64,000 nucleotides of DNA from Acidimicrobiaceae bacterium (GCA_003133665.1 PKYK01000030.1:33218-97217); one strand, 5' to 3'; positions 38,499-48,638 are shown, counted from the first letter of the stretch. The notes: generated by a model from the letters alone, not told the origin. Translations and numbers: made by a program.

Positions 38499-38816
38499 AT
38501 GACGCACGAATTGGAAGTCCATCAGACGCAGCAACGCATCAAGGTCTACAGAACAGTTACCGAACTTCTCGAAGCGGTGTTCGCACTACCCAGCTGGTTC
38601 GACATCGAGCAGTGGGATCGAGAGACCGTGAATCTCGAAGTCACGAGGTGCCAACGGGCAGTGAGCGCCGTCACGACAAGTATCCACGAACTCGAATCAG
38701 CGGGCGGTCTCAACGAAGCCTCCCGATCAGCGCGTAATTACGCTCTCGAGTCGCGCGACTGGTCCCAGCGTGAAGTCGACTTTGTCCAGGCCGAGCTCTA
38801 CGCCTTTGCGAACTGA
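38499..38816 (+). CDS. Hypothetical protein, first gene of three-gene cassette
   Basis: 105 aa, AAAGGGA RBS, followed 5 nt later by next gene. Confidence 0.6.
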   Translation: MTHELEVHQTQQRIKVYRTVTELLEAVFALPSWFDIEQWDRETVNLEVTRCQRAVSAVTTSIHELESAGGLNEASRSARNYALESRDWSQREVDFVQAELYAFAN

Positions 38817-38821
38817 ACATC

Positions 38822-39253
38822 ATGACAGTCAACCACTATGGAAGTGATCGAGCAGTCGACGACACTCACGTCGATCGGAGAAGTCGGCGAGAGGGTCTGC
38901 GCCGTGCAGTCGATCAATTGCAGCGAGAACGAGCAGCGTTGCCCCTGGGGAGCGGAGTTGATCGGAGTTCTAGCGCCGAGACGCTTGCAGCGTTAATCGG
39001 GTGTCAGCACACGCTGAGCGACGTCCTCAGGCTCGTCGTCAAAATTGGCGCACGTCCCGATCTCCGCCGGACCGATGTCCTCGCCTTTGACGAGGCTCTC
39101 TACGTGTGCATCGACGTGCATCTTCACCTGGACGACCTGTACGGCGATCTGCTGCATCGCGTCGGTCCAACAGTGTTAACGAGCGCGCTCGAGAATCTCG
39201 TGCTTGACGGCGCAGTGCCGGCGGGGACCAACGGCGTGAAGGAGGAGAGTTGA
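38822..39253 (+). CDS. Hypothetical protein, second gene of cassette
   Basis: 143 aa, codon use and spacing consistent with operon. Confidence 0.6.
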   Translation: MTVNHYGSDRAVDDTHVDRRSRREGLRRAVDQLQRERAALPLGSGVDRSSSAETLAALIGCQHTLSDVLRLVVKIGARPDLRRTDVLAFDEALYVCIDVHLHLDDLYGDLLHRVGPTVLTSALENLVLDGAVPAGTNGVKEES

Positions 39254-39567
39254 ACCGACCGTCGGCGGAGGAGATGACGCTATCCACCGTACTCAATCGG
39301 CTGATTGGTGAGATGAACTGCGAGGTGATGCTGTTGCCCGATCGACGAGAGACGAGTGACTGCGCGCCAGCGGAAGTTGCCGATGCCGTCGTGGAGTGCC
39401 AGTCGGCGATGATCGCTGCGTTGCGGTGCGCGCTCGATCTCCAGACTCTTGGGCAACTCGACGTGTACTCGAGAGCCTGGATTCGTGACGCACAGGAGTC
39501 GTGTGACCGAGCCCTTGAGAGGGTGCAGCATGTCTACGGCGTACCAAGTCAGGTTGCCACGACGTAG
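39250..39567 (+). CDS. Hypothetical protein, third gene of cassette (TTG start, 4-nt overlap)
   Basis: 105 aa, overlaps stop of preceding gene. Confidence 0.55.
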   Translation: MNRPSAEEMTLSTVLNRLIGEMNCEVMLLPDRRETSDCAPAEVADAVVECQSAMIAALRCALDLQTLGQLDVYSRAWIRDAQESCDRALERVQHVYGVPSQVATT

Positions 39568-39727
39568 CGGCCGAGAGGGCCCGCCGTACCGCACACTCGG
39601 TCGCGGCGCTGGGCGTCTCGACGTCGTTCAACTTGGCGTGACGGGTGCATTACTCCGGAGACGCAATAGTTGCGACCGCTATCGTCCTGTTCAGCGGTTG
39701 GCCCTGTGGGGTTGGCGAGATCGGTTC

Positions 39728-41563
39728 TCAACTGGCCGCGGTCTTGCGCCCTGTCGCCCAAGGCGCCGGGAGTTCCACGCCGAGTCTGAGCGCCTCCGCC
39801 CTCAAGCGGGTGTAGTTCTTCTGAGCGGGGCTGAGACCCAGCGCGACCAGGACTCTCATCTGTGATCTCTCCGTCCTGATCACCGAGCGCAGATCGTCAT
39901 CATTGAGTTCGTCCCACTTACCGACTTGCCTGTTGGAGTTTCGTACTTGCACGATGGGGCGCGGCGCAGGGCGCTCTGGTAGCCCTTCGCCGGCGCGGAG
40001 TTGCGCGTTCTCCAGTTCGAGTGCCTCGCACTGCGCGCCGAGAGCGGCGTTTTGCTCGCTCAAGAACAGCAACCGTCCGCCCACGGGTGCCGAGTCGGTC
40101 TGGTCGATGCCCAACTCTGCGGCACGCGTCTGATCGACGAGTCTCGCCGCCTCGGCCAACTGTTCCCGGGCGGGCCGGTTGTAGTGCTTCATCAGCGTGT
40201 CGAGGTCATTCCAGCGGCCCATCTTGAGGACTGTGGTTGCGGGTACACCGGCGTCCAGGTGCTGGACGGCTCCGGTGGAACGGTACGCACGGTGCGTGAT
40301 AGCGAACCCGATATCACCGAGTCCGGCGGCCCGCTGGCTTTTCGAGCACACGGTTTTGGAGTAGTGATCTGGAGTACACAGGGAGTAGGGGATGAGCGGA
40401 GCGTTGTTCGCGTAACCACACTTCGAGTGGGGGTTGTTCCTTCGAACACCGCGCCAAATGCGTTCACCCTTCGTGCACGCGTCGCACTCTGGCGACGGTG
40501 ACATGTGGTTGCGCAGGTGATTGTTGAGCACCTTGACCGTGGCGGCACCGAGGGCAATCGGCTCACTCAGACTCTTTTCAGTCTTGCCCCACGGCACGAA
40601 GCACTTGCCGCTAGCGCTCCAAACTCGTGACAGTTGAAACGTCACGGTGTCGGGGTCATCGCTTGGATCCTCTGGCGGAACCGGGAAGTCCTGTATCCAC
40701 AGCCCCCACATCTCGCTTCGCCGAAGCATGCCGTCGGTCGAGACTGAGGGAACCACCTTCAGTTCCTCGGGATGCGCTCGGGTCAACAGGTCCATCTGGG
40801 AGTGGGCGAGGCTGACGCGCAGATCGTCGTTCGTCTCCGGCTCCTCCCAGTGTCCGTAAGAAATGTTGGCGAAAGGGTTTTCGGTGATGACCTTCGCGCG
40901 TAGCGCCGCGTTGAACGCGGCGTTTATCTTCGAGAAGTAACGCTCGACCGAGTGACGTTGCTTTAATCCCGCGGGGTGGTGAAGCACACATGGCTTCTTG
41001 TTGAAGGTGGGCCGGTCGACCCGCAGGTCGAAGGCGGCAATGTTCTGCGGCGGGCTCAACTGCGACGCCAGTTCGGCGCACGCCTGGCACCGCAGGACGC
41101 GACTGCAGACGTTACTGGCGTCATCTACCGTCACCTGATCCAACGGGATGTTGCCGATGAGATCGAATGCTCCATGGAGGCGGAACATGCTCTCGAACTG
41201 ATTTTCGTTTGTCCTTCCCATGGTCTTGCCGAAGAGGAAGAAGCGGCCGCGGACACCCTTGGCGGGATTACCGATCCAGTCGCGCAACGTCGGTGCCGTA
41301 CTCTTGGGGGCCGAGATTTCGGGCGCGGCCGTGGGGCCCGCCGGCGCCAAGAACGTTCCCGGCGGCGTCGGATCCACTCCCGCATTCCAGCAGAGCAGGA
41401 CGTGGGCTTTGAACAGTTCGAGGTTGGTCTTGCTGATAGGCCAATCGCCCCCGGGCCCCTTACGGGCAATCTCCTTGGCGCCCGGTCGGGGCCGCCACGC
41501 GTAGAGGACGAAGCCGTTTGTGAGCTTGCGCTTGACTCGGGCCGGGACGGGGTTACGACTCAT
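39728..41563 (-). CDS. Second tyrosine recombinase/integrase-like protein
   Basis: ITHRAYRSTGAVQHLDAGVPATTVLKMGRWNDLDTLMKHYNRP; ATG at 41563. Confidence 0.8.
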   Translation of the reverse strand: MSRNPVPARVKRKLTNGFVLYAWRPRPGAKEIARKGPGGDWPISKTNLELFKAHVLLCWNAGVDPTPPGTFLAPAGPTAAPEISAPKSTAPTLRDWIGNPAKGVRGRFFLFGKTMGRTNENQFESMFRLHGAFDLIGNIPLDQVTVDDASNVCSRVLRCQACAELASQLSPPQNIAAFDLRVDRPTFNKKPCVLHHPAGLKQRHSVERYFSKINAAFNAALRAKVITENPFANISYGHWEEPETNDDLRVSLAHSQMDLLTRAHPEELKVVPSVSTDGMLRRSEMWGLWIQDFPVPPEDPSDDPDTVTFQLSRVWSASGKCFVPWGKTEKSLSEPIALGAATVKVLNNHLRNHMSPSPECDACTKGERIWRGVRRNNPHSKCGYANNAPLIPYSLCTPDHYSKTVCSKSQRAAGLGDIGFAITHRAYRSTGAVQHLDAGVPATTVLKMGRWNDLDTLMKHYNRPAREQLAEAARLVDQTRAAELGIDQTDSAPVGGRLLFLSEQNAALGAQCEALELENAQLRAGEGLPERPAPRPIVQVRNSNRQVGKWDELNDDDLRSVIRTERSQMRVLVALGLSPAQKNYTRLRAEALRLGVELPAPWATGRKTAAS

Positions 41564-41909
41564 GTGCGTCACCCCCACCACTTCGCGACAGGCTCTCCAC
41601 CATTGCCGTAAGACGGTCGATGGTCTGCGCCTGGATCTCCACGGTGCGCGCCAAGCTCTCGAGCGAGCGCTCCAGCGCATCGGTCGACCTGACCTCTGGT
41701 GCAACGAGGAGGCCGGCCAGCTTCTTGCGGGCGAGCCCCGAGGCGACAACGTCCTCCCAGGAGATGAGCCAGCGTCCGTCGGCTCGTCCATCCTCGCGTT
41801 TGGCGTCGGGGAACCGGCCGGCGTCGAGGTAGCGCCGGGCCGTCACCTTGGAGGTGCCCGTCCGTTTCGCCACTTCGACCAGCGTCAGGTAGTCGCTCAC
41901 GTTGGTCAT
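41553..41909 (-). CDS. Excisionase/MerR-like HTH protein, overlaps second integrase
   Basis: YLTLVEVAKRTGTSKVTARRYLDAGRFPDAKRE. Confidence 0.78.
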   Translation of the reverse strand: MTNVSDYLTLVEVAKRTGTSKVTARRYLDAGRFPDAKREDGRADGRWLISWEDVVASGLARKKLAGLLVAPEVRSTDALERSLESLARTVEIQAQTIDRLTAMVESLSRSGGGDAHES

Positions 41910-41953
41910 GATGCCGCTTTGGTCCCGCTGTGCACTCGCTCTCTCCCGTTCTG

Positions 41954-42166
41954 AAACGGACCAAGTGGTCCGTTTTCGCCCCGATCTGGGCCGTCTCTAA
42001 CGGCCAGCACCACGATTCAGGGCTAAATCAAGGCACTTTCGAAGCATTCTTCCTATCGATTTCCGCGACTTCTGCATGGCATGCAAACACTCACAGGTCA
42101 AAACTCCTGATAAACAGCCATCTGTATCAGGGTGATACCGCTTTGGTCCGTTTATCCGGTCCGTTT
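41954..42166. promoter_or_regulatory. Cluster of GGTCCGTTT iterons upstream of xis-int module 2
   Basis: AAACGGACCA-AG-TGGTCCGTTT at 41954-41975; TGGTCCGTTT 42144-42153; CGGTCCGTTT 42157-42166. Confidence 0.7.
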
Positions 42167-43236
42167 TTGCTGAGACAGGCCCGGCCGCCCTCACCTGGAC
42201 CCGTCAACTCCCCGCGCACCTGGCCTCGAGGGCCTTGGGCGAGGAGTTGACAGGCACCCGTGGAGGACGTCTGGACCTATAACTGACTCAGCATGGCTGA
42301 CTGTCCTGTGTTCAATGCGGTGCGCAATGAGCTGAAGAGGAAATCGATCAATGGATGGCGCTAATCCATTCGAGGGTAAGACGTAGGGAGCGGAGGTGGT
42401 CGATTGCCTTCTCAGGGAGGTCCTACAAGGACCAGACGTGCGCGCAGTGCGGTCCCGTCGAGTCTTGAGTCGAGCGGATCTGTGTCTCGTCGGCGAGGAG
42501 AGGGATATACGCCTTCACAAGGTCTTTCACTCCCGGTATCCGATTTTTCTAATAGGGAATGATTGACACGGATTTTGCGTTTCAAACGTATAAAGACCTT
42601 CCTGGTCGAGCGCAGCGAGCACCAGCCGGGTGTACACCTCGGCCTGAGTGGTGCGTCGCTGCGCTTCGTCGGTGACAAGTCCCCGCCGTGGTCTTCGCAG
42701 TGCTCGATTCCCACCGCGTCTCGATGACCCGGATTCGTGCGGCGTCAGCCGCGGCAGCGCGTAGCGCTGCACCAACCACAGTTAGGTCACTAGTCGATGC
42801 TGTCCGCACGAGTGTCGAACGCTCCGACCATCGTCGAGAGCTAATCACTTTCTGCGTGGAAGGGGATCGGCTAAGGGACGCGGGCGTCAGTTGGTCGCAG
42901 TGATCGGTCGCGTCCAAGCTCACCGAACTAGACAGAGCAACTACCAGCAAATATCTCTGCGACTCGCTGGCCCCAGATAGCGAGAGATGGCGGCCCCCTC
43001 GGGACCGCTTGACTCGACGGTGATGCTCTCATACGTGAACTTGACGCGGACGGGGTGGGGACCGTTGGGCAATCGCGTAGTCATGGCTGAGTATGTTGAA
43101 ATGTCTGACTCCAATGAGCGACCTTCGCGCCGCAGAGGTTTCTCATGTACGAGCGAGACCTCTTCGCAACCTTTGAGGTGGCGCGCACAGAGCGAGAGGT
43201 TGAAGAATTTGGCGACCGAGTCACAGTTCAATGAGA

Positions 43237-43509
43237 TCAACGTAGATTTTCGACGGCTTCAGCAATCACTCTCGCAACAGATCCATGTCCAGGAAAACCC
43301 CCGCAGAGTTCGATGATCGATATGCCATTGGCTATCTCCACGGTGGCCATCTCCGTTGCCGAGAGGCCGCAGCTCTCGAGGGCCAACCAATCTACGTCTG
43401 CACCACTGGACCACGGAACGAAGCCACTCACGACTCGGCGAGCCAACAGCTCGGTAAGGATCTTGATCGTCAGCGGGTAGTCGTCTGCATGTAGGTGTTC
43501 AGTCGTCAT
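43237..43509 (-). CDS. Hypothetical 90-aa protein
   Basis: MTTEHLHADDYPLTIKILTELLARR..., RBS-like AGGGAGA upstream of ATG 43509. Confidence 0.55.
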   Translation of the reverse strand: MTTEHLHADDYPLTIKILTELLARRVVSGFVPWSSGADVDWLALESCGLSATEMATVEIANGISIIELCGGFPGHGSVARVIAEAVENLR

Positions 43510-43678
43510 AGCATTCTCCCTAAAAGCGTTGAAGTTGTCATAACGGTCCGCCGCCGGTGCTAGATGGCAATCGTCGTGCGCTCCTACAGTGCGGGCTCGG
43601 ACGGCGTGCGCACACGCCAGCTTTGGGCACGAGAGAGCGCTGAGTGCGACGGGGGCGGTTCGCTTGGGTGTGGCACCA

Positions 43679-43701
43679 CGGTTCGCATCCAGTAGACGGG
43701 G
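43679..43701. repeat. 23-bp direct repeat, copy 1
   Basis: CGGTTCGCATCCAGTAGACGGGG, identical copy at 46366. Confidence 0.9.
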
Positions 43702-44055
43702 CGGGCAGAGGGGTGGCTTACTGAGTCGGCAACCTTCGACACGTCCCAGAAGGTGCTCGGTGTCTTCTGGGGAGCCAGAACGATAAATGCGACGATTGCC
43801 GCGGGCACTTCCTGAGGCACAGTACGTGGAGCAGGGCAAGACCGGTGCAAATCGCACGAGCGCACCCCATAGAGGGTGTCAGGAAATTGACCTGCGTCAG
43901 GGAGAGGGTATCGACATGTTGTGTGAAGGCAGTCCAGAGGCGAGGCCGCTAGCGCGGGTCCGTTCGACAAGATCAATTTTTCGGCTGGCCACAAGGTCAT
44001 CGCCACGAGCAAAGGGCCGACGACGTGTCGCGTCCTACAAAGCGAGGTCACAATC

Positions 44056-44364
44056 ATGACCTGCGGTTCATTGCAGGACTTCGAAGAGCCGTCCTCACTG
44101 ACTGAAGAGTTTCCAGTCCTCGAAAACCTTCGACTAGTGGCAGTGGCCGCCGACGAAGTTCGCCGCGTTGCTGGAATTGTCTACGAGAACAAGCGGCGCG
44201 CCGCCCGTGGTCGTAACAGCAACTGCCCAGACGATGATTGCGTCAGTTGCCTGGCTGACGACGATGAATACCAGGCTGCTTGGGACGCCGCCGAAAGGGC
44301 CCAGGATAGTTTTGTAGAGACTGCGCGAATACTCGATGGGCATGACGTTCGGCGCGGAGGTTGA
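44056..44364 (+). CDS. Hypothetical protein
   Basis: 102 aa, acidic, plausible composition. Confidence 0.45.
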   Translation: MTCGSLQDFEEPSSLTEEFPVLENLRLVAVAADEVRRVAGIVYENKRRAARGRNSNCPDDDCVSCLADDDEYQAAWDAAERAQDSFVETARILDGHDVRRGG

Positions 44365-44606
44365 CTCACCCGAAGGGGTTGCCGCGACCGCGTGCTCACA
44401 CGATCGGCCCGAAGAGCGGTTCAGCGCGCTGGCGGGGAAATCCCTAACTGTTCTCGGCCACGTTCTGCGCTTCCTTGATCATGGCGGGGCAGTGCACCAT
44501 TCGCATGGCGACATCGAGGCCCTTGGAGATTACCGACTTGGTGCGTTGTTCCCGTCTTGGTCAGCAATTAATCGGACTGAATGGGAACTGGTTTAGGCTG
44601 CACAGG

Positions 44607-45347
44607 ATGGCCCCAAAAGGTAGTCGCCAGGAACCCCACCCGCACCATCCGTATTGGACGGCGTTGATGAGTGTTTCGATTGGTCTTGCGGCACTTTTGG
44701 GTCTTGCTACGGGACTAGCGAAGCCCTCTGTGGGGAAGTTCTACTTTTACACCTACCCCACGACAATCGGAGCTTACATATGTCTTGGATTTGCCCTCGT
44801 AGGGTTCATTGGGATGATCCGGGGGTCAGAGTTCCCGTTGGCTCGGAAGGGGACAACAGAACAGGAACCACACGTGTCCGCATCCGTCTTATCGAATGGC
44901 CAACTTGGTCACTCCAAGGGCCTGTCGCACATCTATAAGTACCCCGAAGTGCCATATGACTCGCAAAGTGATATTGAGCAGGCACTGGATGCGGCCAATT
45001 CAATACTGCGACCCCCTCGTCCCGCTGACCAAGTTCCTGATTTCACGGAACAATGGGCCGAGCGTCAAAGAATTTTCGACTCCTGTTCCAACAAGTCGGA
45101 GGATCCAATCGCTGTCAACAAATGGGTCCAGGATGTATATGAGAAGTTGTTCACGTGGAGCCCGGCGAAAGCGCTCAAGTTCCGCCCAGACAGCGTTCCG
45201 GTTTCAGGGCCCAAGTTCCTAGAACGACCGCTCCTCTCCCCAGCGGTATCGTCGCTGATCGGCGGGATGACAATCGATGAAAGTAAGCGCCGTCTCAAGG
45301 AGTACGGGGAACGCCTTGCGGCCATTCTGGATAATGACGGTGCGTAA
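44607..45347 (+). CDS. Hypothetical membrane protein (two N-terminal TM segments)
   Basis: ALMSVSIGLAALLGLATGLA and TIGAYICLGFALVGFIGMI, soluble C-terminal half. Confidence 0.7.
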   Translation: MAPKGSRQEPHPHHPYWTALMSVSIGLAALLGLATGLAKPSVGKFYFYTYPTTIGAYICLGFALVGFIGMIRGSEFPLARKGTTEQEPHVSASVLSNGQLGHSKGLSHIYKYPEVPYDSQSDIEQALDAANSILRPPRPADQVPDFTEQWAERQRIFDSCSNKSEDPIAVNKWVQDVYEKLFTWSPAKALKFRPDSVPVSGPKFLERPLLSPAVSSLIGGMTIDESKRRLKEYGERLAAILDNDGA

Positions 45348-45477
45348 GTTGACCAAGTACCCTTTTGCCAGCGCACGCAGCGCCATTGATTTCAATGACC
45401 ACAATCCCGCAGGCTTGCGCTAAATTGTCAATCGCCAGTGTGCTGGCTGAGTACTGCAAGGTCGTCCGCGGTGACGT

Positions 45478-46113
45478 CTACCAGGCAAGTAGTGGCGCGA
45501 CAGGTCCAGGCGCGAAGCCGGCGCGGATCACTTCAACGGTCGGCTTCGGTGTCAGGACTTCGACTTCGCCTTCGGGTCGCGACTCTTTGACGCCATACCC
45601 GTGGCTCGTCCACGGGTAGACACACCAGTGTTCCTGCCGCTTCGGGTATTCGTATCGGAAAAGGAGCAGCGGATCAGATCGGCCGATCTCGCGAATCATT
45701 ACGCCTGCGGGGAGTTCAGCTGCGTCGGCGCGAAAGGTGATCTGCTTCTTTTCCTGAACGCGGTGCGCATTCAACTCGACGTCGATCTGGGGTGCCGTAG
45801 CTTCGTCAACGTCGTAGACCTTGTTCCAAGCCTTGACGAACTGATTGAATCGCACCTTGTTGCATTGGCCACACGGACGGTGCCCCGCGGCAAGGGCCGT
45901 GGCCTCGTCAAGGAAGAACAGGTCAGTGAATTTCCCCGGGGTCATGAACTCTCTTGGGTCGCTCAACGCCGAGGTGACGCAGTAGAGCCAGTCATTGCCA
46001 TCGGCGTATCGGACAATGCGATTACCGTCATGCAAGGTCCCACGGTTCCCGACCAAGGTGAACGGTGCGGTCTCGCGCCTGATGGCCGAGGTCGGGTCGA
46101 CGATGTTCAACAA
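45478..46113 (-). CDS. Hypothetical protein with HRPCxxC motif and YPW..GYGV C-terminal module (start uncertain)
   Basis: FLDEATALAAGHRPCGQCNKVRFNQFVKAW; C-terminus shared with 60103 ORF. Confidence 0.65.
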   Translation of the reverse strand: MLNIVDPTSAIRRETAPFTLVGNRGTLHDGNRIVRYADGNDWLYCVTSALSDPREFMTPGKFTDLFFLDEATALAAGHRPCGQCNKVRFNQFVKAWNKVYDVDEATAPQIDVELNAHRVQEKKQITFRADAAELPAGVMIREIGRSDPLLLFRYEYPKRQEHWCVYPWTSHGYGVKESRPEGEVEVLTPKPTVEVIRAGFAPGPVAPLLAW

Positions 46114-46130
46114 CGTGGCTCCTTTGGTCG

Positions 46131-46337
46131 CTATGCGCTTGGGGCGCAGTGGCCACACGGCGTGGCTTGATACTTCGACGAGCTCGCCGCTTCGCCGAAT
46201 CGCTCGAACGGCCCGAGCCACTGTCCCGCATGGCTGTGATCCGTCGCGTGGGTCCCCACGCCATCGTTGCAGTGCGAGCAGTTCGCATGGTGAACCCGTG
46301 CGTAACGATGCACCCAATTTTCATACGTCCAAAACAT
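46131..46337 (-). CDS. Small Cys/His-rich protein, 68 aa
   Basis: MFWTYENWVHRYARVHHANCSHCNDGVGTH...WLGPFERFGEA, HxxxCxxC. Confidence 0.6.
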   Translation of the reverse strand: MFWTYENWVHRYARVHHANCSHCNDGVGTHATDHSHAGQWLGPFERFGEAASSSKYQATPCGHCAPSA

Positions 46338-46365
46338 GGCCTAACCCTACGCGACCAAGCGCCCC

Positions 46366-46388
46366 GGTTCGCATCCAGTAGACGGGGT
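46366..46388. repeat. 23-bp direct repeat, copy 2
   Basis: CGGTTCGCATCCAGTAGACGGGG. Confidence 0.9.
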
Positions 46389-46571
46389 CGGCAGATGGGG
46401 GTGGGTAGAAGAGGTGCCCAAGTTATCCCTGCGCTTGTGAACTTTTCGTCGACGCCTCATCTTGAACTGGAACCAGAGTTAGCGTTTTCGTGTCGTCACT
46501 GCCCGGGTGCGGATTATCGTCGTGATTGCACTACTCGATAACCCCGGGCAGATTGAGACAGGACCTTCCGT

Positions 46572-48638
46572 ATGGAGTTAGAACTCATAGGAATCACACT
46601 CCAGGGGCCGCCCCCGATCGGGAGGGTGCATCTTCGATTCGAATCTGGGCTGTCGGTCCTTTATGGACTGAACGGTGCTGGTAAGTCCTCGGTTCTCAAT
46701 GCCATGCGAGCGGCGCTCACTGGTATTCGGGGCGAGAGTCTTTCAGCATTACACGTTCGGTATTCGGATCCAATGAGCCCTATCGATCTTGGCGAGGATG
46801 ATTCATCGCCGAGTGCGCTACTAGCAAGGAGTCTTGAACAGTGGTTGAGATTGAATCGAGCGGATTTCTCACCGTCAAAGGTGACGGCCGAATCTGGAAT
46901 CTCGGCACTGGTCTCGGAGATTCTCATCGAGGCAGAGAATCTTGAGTACGAGAAGTCGACTCCTGGGATTGTTCACGAAGTATCGCGACAAGGTGTGTTC
47001 ACATTGCTCCCGACTGGCGTCACCGTGCCGGAGTGGTCGCTGTTTATCTCAGGCGTCATAGATGAGACAACGCCGGTCCTTCGAGAGTGCGTGGAATTGG
47101 AGAGGCGCCGTGCCGATTGGAAGACTGAGAATCTCGAAAAGAAGGCCGCAGGGGTGTTTGAGGATCAAAGTGCGCTGCAAGAAGCACTCGATTCGGCCCC
47201 ACCGTGGCACAGTGCATTCCCAATGCTCTCATCCTGGGTTGACGCAGACGGGTACCCATGGAGACCGGGCGATCCACCGTGGGTGCCCTGCGCGATCGAG
47301 CCATGTGACGTGTTCCGTCCTGGCCGACGCTTCATTGAAGACCTCAATGCGATGTCGGACTCCCAACTCATTGAACGAACCGCGAACCTGGTTGGAGGAC
47401 CGGTCATCATCGTTAATGAGCATGGGAATATTGGAATAGCCGAAAGTGCCGAGCGATTCTTGACACGACTCTCGTTAGAGGCGACGGAGATCATTTCGCT
47501 ATTGCTTGCGGACGCCCCAGTCCTGAAGTGCGAGTTTCGTGATCCAGAAGATTGGGTTCGCCACCGTCCTCTCCAATGGATGGCGTTTGACCGACCATCG
47601 CTTCGTTGGGTACTTATGGATCAACTGAGCGACTCGCAGCGACGTTGGGCGATCTTTGCGATCTCTCTCGCGCTACTCGGCCCCTCCTATGGCGACGAAG
47701 CCGACTGGGATGCGGGGCACGCGGGTGACGGCCGCGTACTTCTTCTCGATGAACCCGAACGCGGCCTACATGCAAGAGCCCAACGACAACTCGCACAAGG
47801 ACTCGCGAAGTTGAGTTCAAGTTCATCATGGACGATCATCGCTGCGACGCACTCTTCAGCATTCTTGGATAATCCAGGCGCCGACCTTTTTCATGTTTCG
47901 CGAGACGGCGGTGAAACGCAGGTTGTTGGAATGACAACCTCCATCAGAAAGGTGATGGAAGACAGCCAGTTAGGGATTGAGCCATCCGAGATGCTTCAAA
48001 TGGTCCGAGCGTTCTTAGTGGTTGAAGGCGTTCACGATCAAGTGGTAATCGAAGGACTGTTGGGTGACGAGTTAGACGATGCAAGGGTGCGAGTGGTCCC
48101 AATGGGCGGAACCCATGCACTCAACTCGGTGGTCGACGCTCAGTTGATGTTCGACTACACGAGCGCGGTCGTGGTAATTGCACTCGACCGACTCCGGCTC
48201 CAACGAGTCGAGTTGAATTGGAACGAGACTAGAGATCTCGTGCGTCAAGGGCAAGTTCGCGGCGCCTACAAGTCGCTCAAAACATTCAAGGAGAGAAGCC
48301 AATCGTCCGAGGAGGAGTTTCTCTACGAATTCTTGGAGTTGGCGATTAGGAAAGGCAAAACTGATCGAGTCGAGGTGTTCGGTTTTGCCAAGCCCGACAT
48401 CCTCCAGTACCTCGATGCCCAAGAGTTCGTCGAGGGCGAGGAATCGTGGGACGCTCTTGTTCGAGATTGGAATCATCGCGGAAACTTCAAGGAGTATCTA
48501 ATATCACGCGGCGCAAGAATCAACTCAAAGTCCATCGCCGGAATGGTTGAACGGATGAACCGGATACCCGTTGAGTTCATCGAACTGTTGCATGTATGCA
48601 GAGGTGCCGCCTCGGGCCCTTATTCTTCGCACGTGTAG
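46572..48638 (+). CDS. AAA ATPase with OLD-like organization
   Basis: Walker A GLNGAGKSS, LLLDEPERGLH, ATHSSAFLD; C-terminal TOPRIM-like AFLVVEGVHDQVVIEGLLG. Confidence 0.82.
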   Translation: MELELIGITLQGPPPIGRVHLRFESGLSVLYGLNGAGKSSVLNAMRAALTGIRGESLSALHVRYSDPMSPIDLGEDDSSPSALLARSLEQWLRLNRADFSPSKVTAESGISALVSEILIEAENLEYEKSTPGIVHEVSRQGVFTLLPTGVTVPEWSLFISGVIDETTPVLRECVELERRRADWKTENLEKKAAGVFEDQSALQEALDSAPPWHSAFPMLSSWVDADGYPWRPGDPPWVPCAIEPCDVFRPGRRFIEDLNAMSDSQLIERTANLVGGPVIIVNEHGNIGIAESAERFLTRLSLEATEIISLLLADAPVLKCEFRDPEDWVRHRPLQWMAFDRPSLRWVLMDQLSDSQRRWAIFAISLALLGPSYGDEADWDAGHAGDGRVLLLDEPERGLHARAQRQLAQGLAKLSSSSSWTIIAATHSSAFLDNPGADLFHVSRDGGETQVVGMTTSIRKVMEDSQLGIEPSEMLQMVRAFLVVEGVHDQVVIEGLLGDELDDARVRVVPMGGTHALNSVVDAQLMFDYTSAVVVIALDRLRLQRVELNWNETRDLVRQGQVRGAYKSLKTFKERSQSSEEEFLYEFLELAIRKGKTDRVEVFGFAKPDILQYLDAQEFVEGEESWDALVRDWNHRGNFKEYLISRGARINSKSIAGMVERMNRIPVEFIELLHVCRGAASGPYSSHV

